From NCBI GenBank assembly GCA_023267855.1, contig JALNLN010000005.1, positions 21,558 to 85,557 of the forward strand: a DNA stretch of 64,000 nucleotides, in the 5' to 3' direction. This DNA comes from Candidatus Geocrenenecus dongiae (GTDB taxonomy: Archaea > Thermoproteota > Nitrososphaeria_A > Caldarchaeales > Wolframiiraptoraceae). Below are positions 17,236 to 25,662 of this stretch, piece after piece. Position 1 is the first letter of the stretch. The number at the start of each line of letters is the position of its first letter. Below the pieces are notes generated by a model. The model was not told the origin of the DNA and ran no database searches. It saw only the letters and a list, made by a program, of their open reading frames with translations. Position numbers and translations under genes: made by a program.

Positions 17236-17737
17236 TATTTATCCACCCCTCTACCAAATTGCTGAGCGGAATGTTGATTTCAGGTATGTTATATCTTCTA
17301 ACAATATGTCTACTAGTTTTGAATGGAAGCTTCTTCTCTTTTAATCCAGCTTCAATAACCATTTCTTTAGTTACTCTCCAATCTTCTCTCCAAGAATAAA
17401 CTTCTACGTCAGGTGAACTATAATCTACGAGGAAGACAGGAGCAATCCTCGCTCCAATCTTTCTTAAAACAACATACCTATGATGTCCGTCTAGAATTAT
17501 TAGATACTTGTTTTCTACAAGTAAAGGTTTCTTGAGAACTCCATCTCTTAGGATCTCTCTATACAGTAGATCGAGATGTTCATTTGATATCTCTTCATGC
17601 ATTCTAAGAACTTCTATTGGAAGAAAACAGAGCTTCCATGAATTGGTGGCTTCTTCAGATTTAGGTAATGACACAAAAGTAGACCACCTTAATATAACGG
17701 CGTAATAATTTCTATTTAACTTTTCACTATTTAACAA
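17216..17737 (-). CDS. serK: ParB-fold free serine kinase (SerK-like)
   Basis: A 173-residue ParB/sulfiredoxin-fold protein. The signature LDGHHRYVVLRKIGA (about residues 81-95), the PVFLVDY strand and the C-terminal LPFKTSRHIV agree with the serine kinase SerK first characterised in Thermococcus kodakarensis, which makes O-phosphoserine. It lies directly upstream of the likely O-phosphoserine sulfhydrylase, which strongly supports that function. The N-terminal 25 residues before the core are not conserved to my eye, so the true start may be later. A DNA-binding ParB role is unlikely because no HTH domain follows. Confidence 0.78.
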   Translation of the reverse strand: MLNSEKLNRNYYAVILRWSTFVSLPKSEEATNSWKLCFLPIEVLRMHEEISNEHLDLLYREILRDGVLKKPLLVENKYLIILDGHHRYVVLRKIGARIAPVFLVDYSSPDVEVYSWREDWRVTKEMVIEAGLKEKKLPFKTSRHIVRRYNIPEINIPLSNLVEGWINNGVNGD

Positions 17738-17815
17738 TAAACTTGTAAACTAGGAGATCAACTTAAGAGGAATCCTTATATATAGTGTTAGAAATCTGAC
17801 TCTCTGGATCTAGTC

Positions 17816-18037
17816 ATGATGTTTCCTATACGTTGTTTTACCTGCGGAGCTTTAATTGCTGATAAATGGGAGGAGTACGTTAAGAAGGTTGAAATGGGGG
17901 AAGAACCTGGAAAAGTTCTTGACTCACTTGGTATAAAGAGATACTGTTGTAGAAGAATGTTCCTTACACATTACGAATATTATGACGAGATCGTATCATT
18001 TCACACACTATACGGATACAAAGAACAATCAGAATAA
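17816..18037 (+). CDS. rpoN: DNA-directed RNA polymerase subunit N (Rpo10)
   Basis: A 73-residue zinc-binding RNA polymerase subunit homologous to Rpb10. The metal ligands are CFTCG near the N-terminus and the YCCRRMF motif near residue 45. There are tandem ATG codons at 17816 and 17819; the second gives the more typical MFPIRCF start. A TATA-like TTATATATAG lies about 40 bases upstream. The usual companion Rpo6/RpoK is not seen nearby. Confidence 0.95.
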   Translation: MMFPIRCFTCGALIADKWEEYVKKVEMGEEPGKVLDSLGIKRYCCRRMFLTHYEYYDEIVSFHTLYGYKEQSE

Positions 18038-18206
18038 ACCAACAAAACTAAATCCACAAAACTTTCTTCACAAAAAATCTTCCATACATTTTGAAAATAC
18101 TTTTCCATATCCTCCATGTTCTTCAAATAAGTATTTTACCAACTTCTAAATAACTGTGAAACCACATCGTTAAGTATTTTAATTCAATAATAAAAGTAAT
18201 TCCTAG

Positions 18207-19454
18207 ATGTCAGAGACGATTATTAGAGACGTTAAAGCACGCCTCGTATACAATAGTAGAGGGGAGGAGACGATTGAAGTTGATGTTATAGTTGGGCGGA
18301 GTCTTGGGAGAGCTGCAGCACCAGCTGGGAAGAGTAAAGGTGGAAAAGAAGTTTTTTACTATCCAGAAGGTGGTGTAGAAGAAGCTGTAAAAATTGTTAA
18401 CGATAATTTATCAAGAATCTTGAAAGGTGTTGATGCTTCTAATATTGTAAATGTAGAAGATGCACTTAGAAGATATGATGAAAGTATAGATTGTAGAAAA
18501 ATAGGTGGGAACACAGTCTTCGCAATCTCTCTAGCCACATCTATAGCTGCCTCAAAAGAAATCGGTATTCCATTATACAAGTATCTCAAGATAACTGATG
18601 ATTTTAAGCTACCATTACCTTTAGGAAATGTTATAGGAGGAGGTAAACATGCAGGTAGAGGTGCACCAGACTGGCAGGAACTTCTCTCCATACCTCTAGA
18701 AGCACCAAACATAAAGCTAGCCGTAAAAGCAAATTTTAAAGTACATGAGTATACTGGCAAACTTCTAGACAAACATCTTGGAGGATTCACTTTAGGAAAG
18801 GGTGATGAGGGTGCATATGCACCTACAACTACTACTGAGAAAGGTTTAGAGATACTTAGAGAAGCTGTAGACAAAGTTTCTGATGAACTTGGATTTAAGA
18901 TAGGTTTAGGTGTAGACGTAGCTGCCTCAAGCCTCTGGGATCCGAGAGAGAAGATGTATGTATACTCGACGGAAGGCAGAAAGCTTACGAGAGAACAACA
19001 AATAGAACGTGTCTTAGAGTATGTTGATAGATTTAATCTATGTTACGTTGAAGATCCATTAGAAGAAGATGATTTTGATGGTTTCTCTGAGATTGTAGAA
19101 TCTCTAAAAGAGAAAGCTATAGTATGTGGTGATGATCTAATTGCTACAAACCCGGCAATACTTAGAGAAGCTATCAAGAAGAAATCTATAACTGGGTTAA
19201 TAATAAAACCTAATCAGGTAGGCTTCTTAACAAGAGCTATAGAGGCAGCGGAGATATCCCGTAGAGAAAACATAGTTCCAGTAGTTTCCCATAGATCTGG
19301 AGAACCTCCAGAAGGATATCTAACGCATCTCGCCGTAGCGTGGGGTGGGAAAATACTTAAAGCAGGGATAGTAGGTGGAGAAAGAGTAGCAAAGATAAAT
19401 GAATTGTTAAGAATAGGGGAAGAGATAGGATTTGAGAAGATAGCGAGGTTGTAG
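18207..19454 (+). CDS. eno: Enolase
   Basis: A 415-residue phosphopyruvate hydratase converting 2-phosphoglycerate to phosphoenolpyruvate. Active-site regions are GGGKHAGRGAPDWQE, the metal ligands in GVDVAAS, CVEDPLEEDDFDG and CGDDLIATN, and the catalytic IIKPNQVG with SHRSGE. The start ATG 18207 gives the standard SETIIRDVKARLVYNSRGEE opening. Ribosomal protein S2 follows after three bases, the same association seen in many archaea. It works with the phosphoglycerate mutase at 54.4 kb. Confidence 0.96.
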   Translation: MSETIIRDVKARLVYNSRGEETIEVDVIVGRSLGRAAAPAGKSKGGKEVFYYPEGGVEEAVKIVNDNLSRILKGVDASNIVNVEDALRRYDESIDCRKIGGNTVFAISLATSIAASKEIGIPLYKYLKITDDFKLPLPLGNVIGGGKHAGRGAPDWQELLSIPLEAPNIKLAVKANFKVHEYTGKLLDKHLGGFTLGKGDEGAYAPTTTTEKGLEILREAVDKVSDELGFKIGLGVDVAASSLWDPREKMYVYSTEGRKLTREQQIERVLEYVDRFNLCYVEDPLEEDDFDGFSEIVESLKEKAIVCGDDLIATNPAILREAIKKKSITGLIIKPNQVGFLTRAIEAAEISRRENIVPVVSHRSGEPPEGYLTHLAVAWGGKILKAGIVGGERVAKINELLRIGEEIGFEKIARL

Positions 19455-19457
19455 AAC

Positions 19458-20066
19458 ATGTCGCTTGAAACTAGACCATTAAGACCAGAAGAGATCAAGG
19501 AACTCTTAGTGAAAGGTAGTCTACACATAGGTTCCCAGATTAAAGTAAAACATATGGAGAAATTCATATTCAAACTTAGACCAGATGGAGTCTACCTAAT
19601 AGATATAGATAAAACTATCGAGAGATTAAATATAGCTGCGAAGTTCATCTCATATTATCCGCCAGATAAAGTTGTAGTCATATCTACACATGTATATGGT
19701 GTTAAGCCTGTGAAGAGATTCTGTGAGCTTACAGGATGTATACCGATAACAGAAAGATTTGAACCAGGCACATTTACAAATCCATCTCTGCCAACATACA
19801 TAGAGCCAGAATTAATACTGGTCTCAGATCCGAGATATGATAATCAAGCTGTATTTGAAGCAAGAATTGCGAGAATACCTGTAATCGCTATGTGTAGTAC
19901 AGATAACACTCCAAAAGACATAGACTTAGTAATACCTATGAATAATAGAGGTAGAATGGCTTTACCATATGCTTTCTGGTATCTAGCTCGTAGAGTTTTG
20001 ATAGAGAGAGGTGTAATAACAGAAGAACTTGCAAACAATATAAAACCAGAAGAATTCATCACCTAG
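19458..20066 (+). CDS. rps2: Small ribosomal subunit protein S2 (uS2)
   Basis: A 202-residue uS2 protein. LVKGSLHIGSQIKVKHMEKFIF, PPDKVVVISTHVYG, FEPGTFTNPSLPTYIEPELILVSDPR and IPVIAMCSTDN are the standard archaeal/eukaryotic S2 (SA) motifs. It follows enolase with a three-base gap and faces the mevalonate kinase/IPK pair; in many archaea those kinases are co-directional, so the cluster has been partly inverted here. Confidence 0.95.
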   Translation: MSLETRPLRPEEIKELLVKGSLHIGSQIKVKHMEKFIFKLRPDGVYLIDIDKTIERLNIAAKFISYYPPDKVVVISTHVYGVKPVKRFCELTGCIPITERFEPGTFTNPSLPTYIEPELILVSDPRYDNQAVFEARIARIPVIAMCSTDNTPKDIDLVIPMNNRGRMALPYAFWYLARRVLIERGVITEELANNIKPEEFIT

Positions 20067-20106
20067 TAATTAAAAGAATGTATAATATTAGATGTTAGGA
20101 AAATAT

Positions 20107-20883
20107 TTAGGAGATCTTCAACTTAGTGCATAGAACTTCTCCTCCAAGTACAGCTGTCCTCAATCTTTCTTCTATAAGCCCGTTCACTAATATGACTTCA
20201 ACACCTCTTTCAGCAGCCTGAAATCCTTCTTCAATCTTCCCAACTATACCTCCAGTTACATCCTCGTTTGCCGCACCTAGATTCTCTACCCACATACCTG
20301 GAGTAAAGTATTCCGCAATCTTCACTTCTCCTGTCTGCCTATCTCTAACGTATACTCCATCAACGTCTATAGCGTAAATGAGTTTTTCTGCTTTAAGTCT
20401 AATTGACAGGTAGGATGAAATCGTATCTCCAGATAATACTGTGAATCCAAGTTTTCTATCGAAAACAACATCACCGCATGTTACTGGAACAATGTTAGAA
20501 TTCAGAGCCATCAATATTGAATCGAGATTACATGTTTCTATTCTTTTATCTTTTGTAATCATTATCGTTGAGGCAGGTATCCCTATACACTTCAAACCAG
20601 AAGATGAGAGTGCTTCGACAACCTCAAGATTCAATCTTCTAACTATTTTAGAAGTTTCTATAAACCCCTTCATATGTTCTGGAGTAATATTTCCTTCGTA
20701 AACTCTATACTGTTTGGCTACTGGATGAGCGTAAGATCCACCTCCGTGAACTAATATTATAGGTCTGTCCAGATCTGAAAGTTCTCTACCGATTCTCTCT
20801 AATACGTTTCTTCTCAAAGTGTATGGTTTACTTTTATCTGTTATTAATGAGCCTCCAAGTTTAACAACGACCAGTTTTTTCAT
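20107..20883 (-). CDS. Isopentenyl phosphate kinase
   Basis: A 258-residue amino-acid-kinase-fold enzyme that phosphorylates isopentenyl phosphate to isopentenyl diphosphate. VVKLGGSLITDKSKPYTLR opens the protein, and the HGGGSYAHPVAKQYRV segment contains the histidine that discriminates IPK from related kinases. SGDTISSYLSIRLKAEKLIYAIDVDGVY and DVTGGIVGKIEE complete the ATP-binding fold. Its start overlaps the mevalonate kinase stop by four bases. It is the last step of the archaeal mevalonate pathway, whose middle steps are encoded at 0-3 kb. Confidence 0.93.
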   Translation of the reverse strand: MKKLVVVKLGGSLITDKSKPYTLRRNVLERIGRELSDLDRPIILVHGGGSYAHPVAKQYRVYEGNITPEHMKGFIETSKIVRRLNLEVVEALSSSGLKCIGIPASTIMITKDKRIETCNLDSILMALNSNIVPVTCGDVVFDRKLGFTVLSGDTISSYLSIRLKAEKLIYAIDVDGVYVRDRQTGEVKIAEYFTPGMWVENLGAANEDVTGGIVGKIEEGFQAAERGVEVILVNGLIEERLRTAVLGGEVLCTKLKIS

Positions 20884-21788
20884 GTCTTCTCCTCTCTAAC
20901 ACCTTCAGCAGATAAACGTGGAGTATAAACTTTAAACTTTTCTGAAATCATGGATACTGCTTTCTCTAATCTATCTTCATCTATCAAGGCTACTACACAT
21001 CCACCTCCACCTGCACCTGTAAGCTTAGCACCGTAAGCACCAGCATCTAGAGCAGTCTTGATAGCTTTCTCTATCTCTTCACAAGATACTCCGATCTCTC
21101 TTAACAATTCCTGGTTTCTCAACATGAGTTTTCCAATATCTTCAAGATTCCTGTTCTTAAAAGAATCTAGAACAGAATTCAGTATCTCGTCATATTCTTC
21201 TAGAATTTCTTTAAACTTCTCTTTATTCTCTTCATAGAACTCTCTAACTTTTTTAACCATCTCACCAGTCTTCCGTGTCTTCCCAGTATCTATTACCAGC
21301 AGTCTATCTATGGATATATTGATAGGTTTCAAGCTTTCTGCACGTGTGTAGAGTCCACTACCACCGTAAAGTGCTATAGATGTATCTATTCCAGATGGAT
21401 TAAAATGTACGAGCTTCTCACCTACGAATGCAGCTTCTCTAACAAGATCTAAGTCTATTCTATCTAGGAGTAGAAGTGATGTAGCTGCAGCAGAAGCTAC
21501 AGAGATAGATGCGGATGAACCTAGCCCGGCACTTGGAGGTATAGTGGACTCGATATCTATTATTAAGCCTAAGTTAATCTTCAGTTCTTGAAGGATGTAT
21601 TCAGCTGCTTTCACTGCTGGATTATGTGTACTTCCATTAGATAGTTTAACCTGAGGCTCAGAAGTTGGCTGGATTTTTACTTTAGCTCTAAGATCTATCG
21701 CTGAAACTATGGCAGGCTTGCCGTAAACTACGAAGTGTTCTCCAAAGAGTATAATCTTTCCAGGAGAAGAAGCAGACCTAACCTTCAA
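20880..21788 (-). CDS. mvk: Mevalonate kinase
   Basis: A 302-residue GHMP kinase that makes mevalonate 5-phosphate. Motif 1 is SPGKIILFGEHFVVYGKPAI, motif 2 is PPSAGLGSSASIS (ATP phosphate loop), and motif 3 is KLTGAGGGGCVVAL. The product is the substrate of the AcnX-type dehydratase encoded at 1.4-3.0 kb. It is the promoter-proximal gene of a two-gene minus-strand operon with isopentenyl phosphate kinase. Confidence 0.94.
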   Translation of the reverse strand: MKVRSASSPGKIILFGEHFVVYGKPAIVSAIDLRAKVKIQPTSEPQVKLSNGSTHNPAVKAAEYILQELKINLGLIIDIESTIPPSAGLGSSASISVASAAATSLLLLDRIDLDLVREAAFVGEKLVHFNPSGIDTSIALYGGSGLYTRAESLKPINISIDRLLVIDTGKTRKTGEMVKKVREFYEENKEKFKEILEEYDEILNSVLDSFKNRNLEDIGKLMLRNQELLREIGVSCEEIEKAIKTALDAGAYGAKLTGAGGGGCVVALIDEDRLEKAVSMISEKFKVYTPRLSAEGVREEKT

Positions 21789-21865
21789 TCTAATTCAATA
21801 GAGTAAATGAGTTATAGATAATTTTTTCTTCTAGAAAGATGGGAGAATCTTTACTTAAGTCGTTT

Positions 21866-22579
21866 TCATTTTTCTTTCTCTTTACTCAGGTATATGAGTG
21901 GATGGATGACTCTATGTATGTAGTCTATGAATTCTTTTAGATCCATTCGTGTGAAAGCTGTAACTACACAGTTTCTCGTTAAACCCATAACATAATGTGT
22001 TCCAGGGATCTGGTAGACAAGGTACCAGATCTTCCCATGTCTAAGATATTCTTCATATAGACTTGAATCTTTAACACTTTCACCGTAGAGTGCTAGCTTA
22101 TCTATATCTGGTATGTCTAGATCATCAAAGTATATTACCTTTGTGTTTTCAGGATTTCTTTCATGAAACTCTCTCATGACTTCTGGAGATATTCTTGCTT
22201 CTACTATCGCACGGTAACTTAAGAATAAGTGGTGGGAAAGGATAGATGCAACGGCATTCGCAAAATGTTTCTCCTGTACAACTGTTAGTAAAGTTGTTTC
22301 CCGTTCTCTTCTAAAGATTATCCTAGCATCTGTAGTCTTAACTATAGGTACAAGTCTTCCTCTCTGAGGTATCAGAATAAGTTTATCTTTACTGAACACA
22401 CCTTCAAGAATATTGCCGTGTAATTCTAAATCTCTGACCTCTGTAATAAGCTCAAACCTCAACCCCTCCTCTTCTCTCTCTTCAACAATCTTGTAATCTT
22501 TAAGTTTTTCAGCTAACTCTTCAAGAGGTGTGTTGGGCTTAACATCAAATATCTTTGATGCAAGAGGCATAGAATCCAC
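21866..22579 (-). CDS. Conserved-looking hypothetical protein
   Basis: A 237-residue soluble protein that I do not recognise. It has no signal peptide or membrane segment. It looks like a mixed alpha/beta protein: an acidic N-terminal region with KLKDYKIVEEREEEGLRFEL, a basic central strand pair (RRERETTLLTVVQEKHFANAVASIL), and a C-terminal half rich in aromatic residues (YLVYQIPGTHYVMGLTRNC). It is co-directional with mevalonate kinase and the AIR-synthase-like gene but separated by about 80-90 bases on each side. No function is proposed. Confidence 0.75.
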   Translation of the reverse strand: MDSMPLASKIFDVKPNTPLEELAEKLKDYKIVEEREEEGLRFELITEVRDLELHGNILEGVFSKDKLILIPQRGRLVPIVKTTDARIIFRRERETTLLTVVQEKHFANAVASILSHHLFLSYRAIVEARISPEVMREFHERNPENTKVIYFDDLDIPDIDKLALYGESVKDSSLYEEYLRHGKIWYLVYQIPGTHYVMGLTRNCVVTAFTRMDLKEFIDYIHRVIHPLIYLSKEKEK

Positions 22580-22674
22580 CTCATCGATGAACTTTTCCTG
22601 GAATGGTGCTATAGATATGTAGTAGATTAGGTTGTATTAAAGATAATTCTGGCAGAGTATATTGTTTAGTCCAG

Positions 22675-23667
22675 CTACCTCAGCTCTGTCAGTAATCTCC
22701 ATAATTCATCCTGAACCATCTCACCTACAACTTCTTCACTTCCATCTTTCCTAATGAGTATATTGCTATACTTCTTCTTTCTCAGCTCTCCAATTATTTT
22801 GAACTCAAGTTTAGTAAGTCTCTTTATATTCTCTCTTGGCACTGTAGCGAGCAGCACACCTGAACTAATAAGTTTTAGAGGATCACATTTCAACGTATTG
22901 CATATTATTTCTGTCTCTTTTGCTACAGGTATCTTCTCTTCATAGACTATGAACGAGGTTCTGCTTGCTTCAGCTATTTCGTAAACTCCTCCTAGAACTC
23001 CTCCCTCCGTTGGATCATGCATAGCCGTAGGTATGTTTCTCTTAGCCAAGCTCATGGCCTCTTCAACAACACTGACCATTTCATAGTATCTTGCAGCCTT
23101 ATCTAAAACTTCTAGTGGAATCTTATCCTTAATCTTATCTCTAAAATCTGTAGCAAGTATAGCTGTACCTTCTATGCCCGCCGTCTTAGACATAACTATC
23201 AAATCTCCAACTCTACCTCCACCACTCTTTATAGGTCTCATAGATACTAAGGGGCCGGCCATTTGACCTGCTACTATTGGGTGGGAAATTCCAGGTGTTA
23301 CCTCAGTATGTCCTGTAACTATAGATACTTTAAGCTTGAGACATGCCTTATGCATATCATCCATTATTTTTTCTAGATGAGTCTTATTGTATCTTTCGGG
23401 GAGGAGTATGATTGGTGAAAACCATCTAGGTTCTCCTCCACATACAGCTACGTCGTTTGCATTTATGTAGACGGATAGCCAGCCGATCTTCTCAACAGCG
23501 CCTGTAATCGGATCACATGCTATCACAATATGCTTCGACCCGATCTTAACTATGCCTGCATCTTCACCGAAGGCAGGGCCTAGAACGACATCCCGCCTCT
23601 TCCTACCAAGTCTCTTATAAACAATTTCCTCAAGTACGTCTCTACCAACTTTCCCAAACCTAAGCAT
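22675..23667 (-). CDS. AIR synthase-related protein, HypE/ThiL-like
   Basis: A roughly 330-residue protein of the PurM/HypE/ThiL superfamily. GPAFGEDAGIVKIG is the nucleotide-binding N-terminal motif, VYINANDVAVCGGEPRWF and HTEVTPGISHPIVAGQM are typical core motifs, and MHDPTEGGVLGGVYEIAEAS marks the second domain. HypE needs a C-terminal PRIC/cysteine tail for hydrogenase maturation; I see none here, and no other hyp genes, so the substrate is unknown. I placed the start at ATG 23667 because a GGGAGTG site lies seven bases upstream; the ATG at 23688 sits too near the TATA-like element. Confidence 0.82.
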   Translation of the reverse strand: MLRFGKVGRDVLEEIVYKRLGRKRRDVVLGPAFGEDAGIVKIGSKHIVIACDPITGAVEKIGWLSVYINANDVAVCGGEPRWFSPIILLPERYNKTHLEKIMDDMHKACLKLKVSIVTGHTEVTPGISHPIVAGQMAGPLVSMRPIKSGGGRVGDLIVMSKTAGIEGTAILATDFRDKIKDKIPLEVLDKAARYYEMVSVVEEAMSLAKRNIPTAMHDPTEGGVLGGVYEIAEASRTSFIVYEEKIPVAKETEIICNTLKCDPLKLISSGVLLATVPRENIKRLTKLEFKIIGELRKKKYSNILIRKDGSEEVVGEMVQDELWRLLTELR

Positions 23668-23782
23668 TAACACACTCCCAAAATTCATAAAAGAATTTCT
23701 TTATTTAAGATAATCTCTCTAGAAATATCTCGCCACGTTTCTGGTTCTTCTAGATGTTAGGTTTATAGATTTTAATCTTTTC

Positions 23783-24409
23783 CTATTCTCTACTGATTTT
23801 CTTTCTCTTCAATATGTTTTCTACTCTCTTTACATCTACTGGACTGGAAACTCTCATGAACATTAAGAGTTTTTCATCAAAGATCTTCAAACTATTACTT
23901 GATAGGTACAATATTCCACAAACCTTTTTTACGATTGAATCCATATCGTCTTTAGGGTTTCTTAAGAAAACTTCTATGAATGGTTTGGTTTGATATGCTG
24001 CAATTAGGTACATTGATTCTCTCATCTGGTTTCTTGGAATTACTGCTGGAAACTTTACAGAAGCTTCTATCAAGAAGCTTGTAAATTCTCTTGTAACTAG
24101 AGGTATATCGCAAGGTAAGACTAGAACACTACTACTTGAAGCTGTTGAGATAGCGAACTCTATCTTCTCCCTCGTAGAATGAGAAATATTCTCAGAAACT
24201 ACCACCTTAGCCCAATGTTCTTCTGCAATCTCATTATATGCATGAGCTTTCTTTTCATCATCAACAGCTATAAATATGTCTGAAACATCGTCAGGAACAC
24301 CCTCCAAAACATATTCTATCATAGGTTTACCGGCAATAGGAACTAAACCTCTTTCATAACCTTTAAACCCTTTCATATCTGCGAAAATAACTACGGCCGA
24401 ATCCTTCAA
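23783..24409 (-). CDS. MobA-like nucleotidyltransferase-fold protein
   Basis: A 208-residue protein with the outline of the MobA/CobY NTP-transferase family: KGYERGLVPIAGKPMIEYVL near residues 15-36, and SSVLVLPCDIPLVT as the metal/nucleotide strand near residue 100. The glycine-rich start usually written GGKSxRxGxxK is degenerate here (FADMKGFKGYERG). It may thus be a divergent guanylyl- or cytidylyltransferase, for example for molybdopterin or cobamide synthesis, or a non-catalytic relative. A tungsten/molybdenum-dependent aldehyde oxidoreductase is encoded at 42.4 kb, but no direct link is visible. Confidence 0.6.
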   Translation of the reverse strand: MKDSAVVIFADMKGFKGYERGLVPIAGKPMIEYVLEGVPDDVSDIFIAVDDEKKAHAYNEIAEEHWAKVVVSENISHSTREKIEFAISTASSSSVLVLPCDIPLVTREFTSFLIEASVKFPAVIPRNQMRESMYLIAAYQTKPFIEVFLRNPKDDMDSIVKKVCGILYLSSNSLKIFDEKLLMFMRVSSPVDVKRVENILKRKKISRE

Positions 24410-24507
24410 CTTAACTCTAACTAACCATATTCAAAATGAAATTTAAATATTAAACTATGACTAATCGTATTCCATGAGTTTTAGATTCATGTTCTAGGGT
24501 TCCCGCT

Positions 24508-25479
24508 TTATGATGGTATGATTGCTGGGCATTGTTCAGTTAAGATTACCATGCCGAGTTTTTCGTGGAGTGTTATAGGTGGAGGCCACATTAAAAGCAC
24601 TTCATAACTTATCTTCATTCCACTATTAGTAGCACTTCCACCAAATAATAATTCTAGTAAGCTCTTTGTTTTAGGTCTCACCCATTTTACAGGAGAATTC
24701 TGTGGAAGTCCAGCTAGTTCTCTAGCTTTATTAATAGCATCTTCCAGAGACCCGATGCTATCTACTAGACCAGCTTTCAATGCTTGTGTTCCAGTGTATG
24801 GTCGGGCGGACAAAACTTCATCCCAGTCTTTTATCTTCCCACCTCTATGTTCTCTCACCCTATTTACAAAAACTTCTGCAATATCTTCTATCATGGATTG
24901 AAGTATCTTTCTCTCTTCTTCATTCATCTTCCTCCATCCACTTCCAATATCTTTAAATTCTCCACTCTTGAAGACTTCAACTTCTATTCCTAATTTTTTA
25001 GCAAGTTCTTCAATACTCATTACTATTGAGATTGCTCCAATAGATCCTGTGAGAGAGTGTGGAGAAGCTATAATCTCTCTTGAAGGTAGAGCTATGTAGT
25101 ATCCTCCAGAAGCACCATACTCTGTGATATATGAGACTAATATCTTCTTTCCGGCTACATTCTTAATAATATTGTAGATTTCTTCTGATGCAGATGCACT
25201 TCCTCCAGGACTATTGATGACCAAGACAACAGCTTTAGCATAAGGATCGTTTTCAACTTTCCCCAACAATTCTTCTACCTCTCTAGGTGTAATTGTCTCT
25301 CCAGATACTAGCGCTAGAGGAGATTCTGAATAAGCTATCGTACCAGATAACTCAACAACAGCTACGTAATCTAATTTAACCTCGAAAGGTTTAGAAATAA
25401 ATCCTATGAAGAGTATCGAGGTAGCTGAAACTCCTATAACTAAGCCTATTAATAACCAAACCCACCGAGAACTCTTCAT
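24508..25479 (-). CDS. sppA: Signal peptide peptidase SppA, archaeal type
   Basis: A 323-residue membrane-anchored serine protease. An N-terminal hydrophobic anchor (WVWLLIGLVIGVSATSILFIG, split here by description) spans residues about 6-26. The crotonase-like core has VINSPGGSASASEEIY and the YGASGGYYIALPSREI segment with the catalytic serine, followed by SLTGSIGAISI. The lysine of the catalytic dyad is expected in GEFKDIGSGWRKM. It degrades cleaved signal peptides in the membrane. It is monocistronic. Confidence 0.88.
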   Translation of the reverse strand: MKSSRWVWLLIGLVIGVSATSILFIGFISKPFEVKLDYVAVVELSGTIAYSESPLALVSGETITPREVEELLGKVENDPYAKAVVLVINSPGGSASASEEIYNIIKNVAGKKILVSYITEYGASGGYYIALPSREIIASPHSLTGSIGAISIVMSIEELAKKLGIEVEVFKSGEFKDIGSGWRKMNEEERKILQSMIEDIAEVFVNRVREHRGGKIKDWDEVLSARPYTGTQALKAGLVDSIGSLEDAINKARELAGLPQNSPVKWVRPKTKSLLELLFGGSATNSGMKISYEVLLMWPPPITLHEKLGMVILTEQCPAIIPS

Positions 25480-25662
25480 CTAAACCTACACCACGATAAG
25501 TTTATCTAGAATCTCTGAGATAAGTATTTTCCTCAGGAAGAAGATATGTAAAAAGAATCCCAAGTTATCCTCTACAGTATTTTCATCGTCTTAATTCTGT
25601 AACAATCTCTAAGTAGCGTTAATATACTATTATGAGAGAAAGTCGTCTCGGTGATCCATTAA

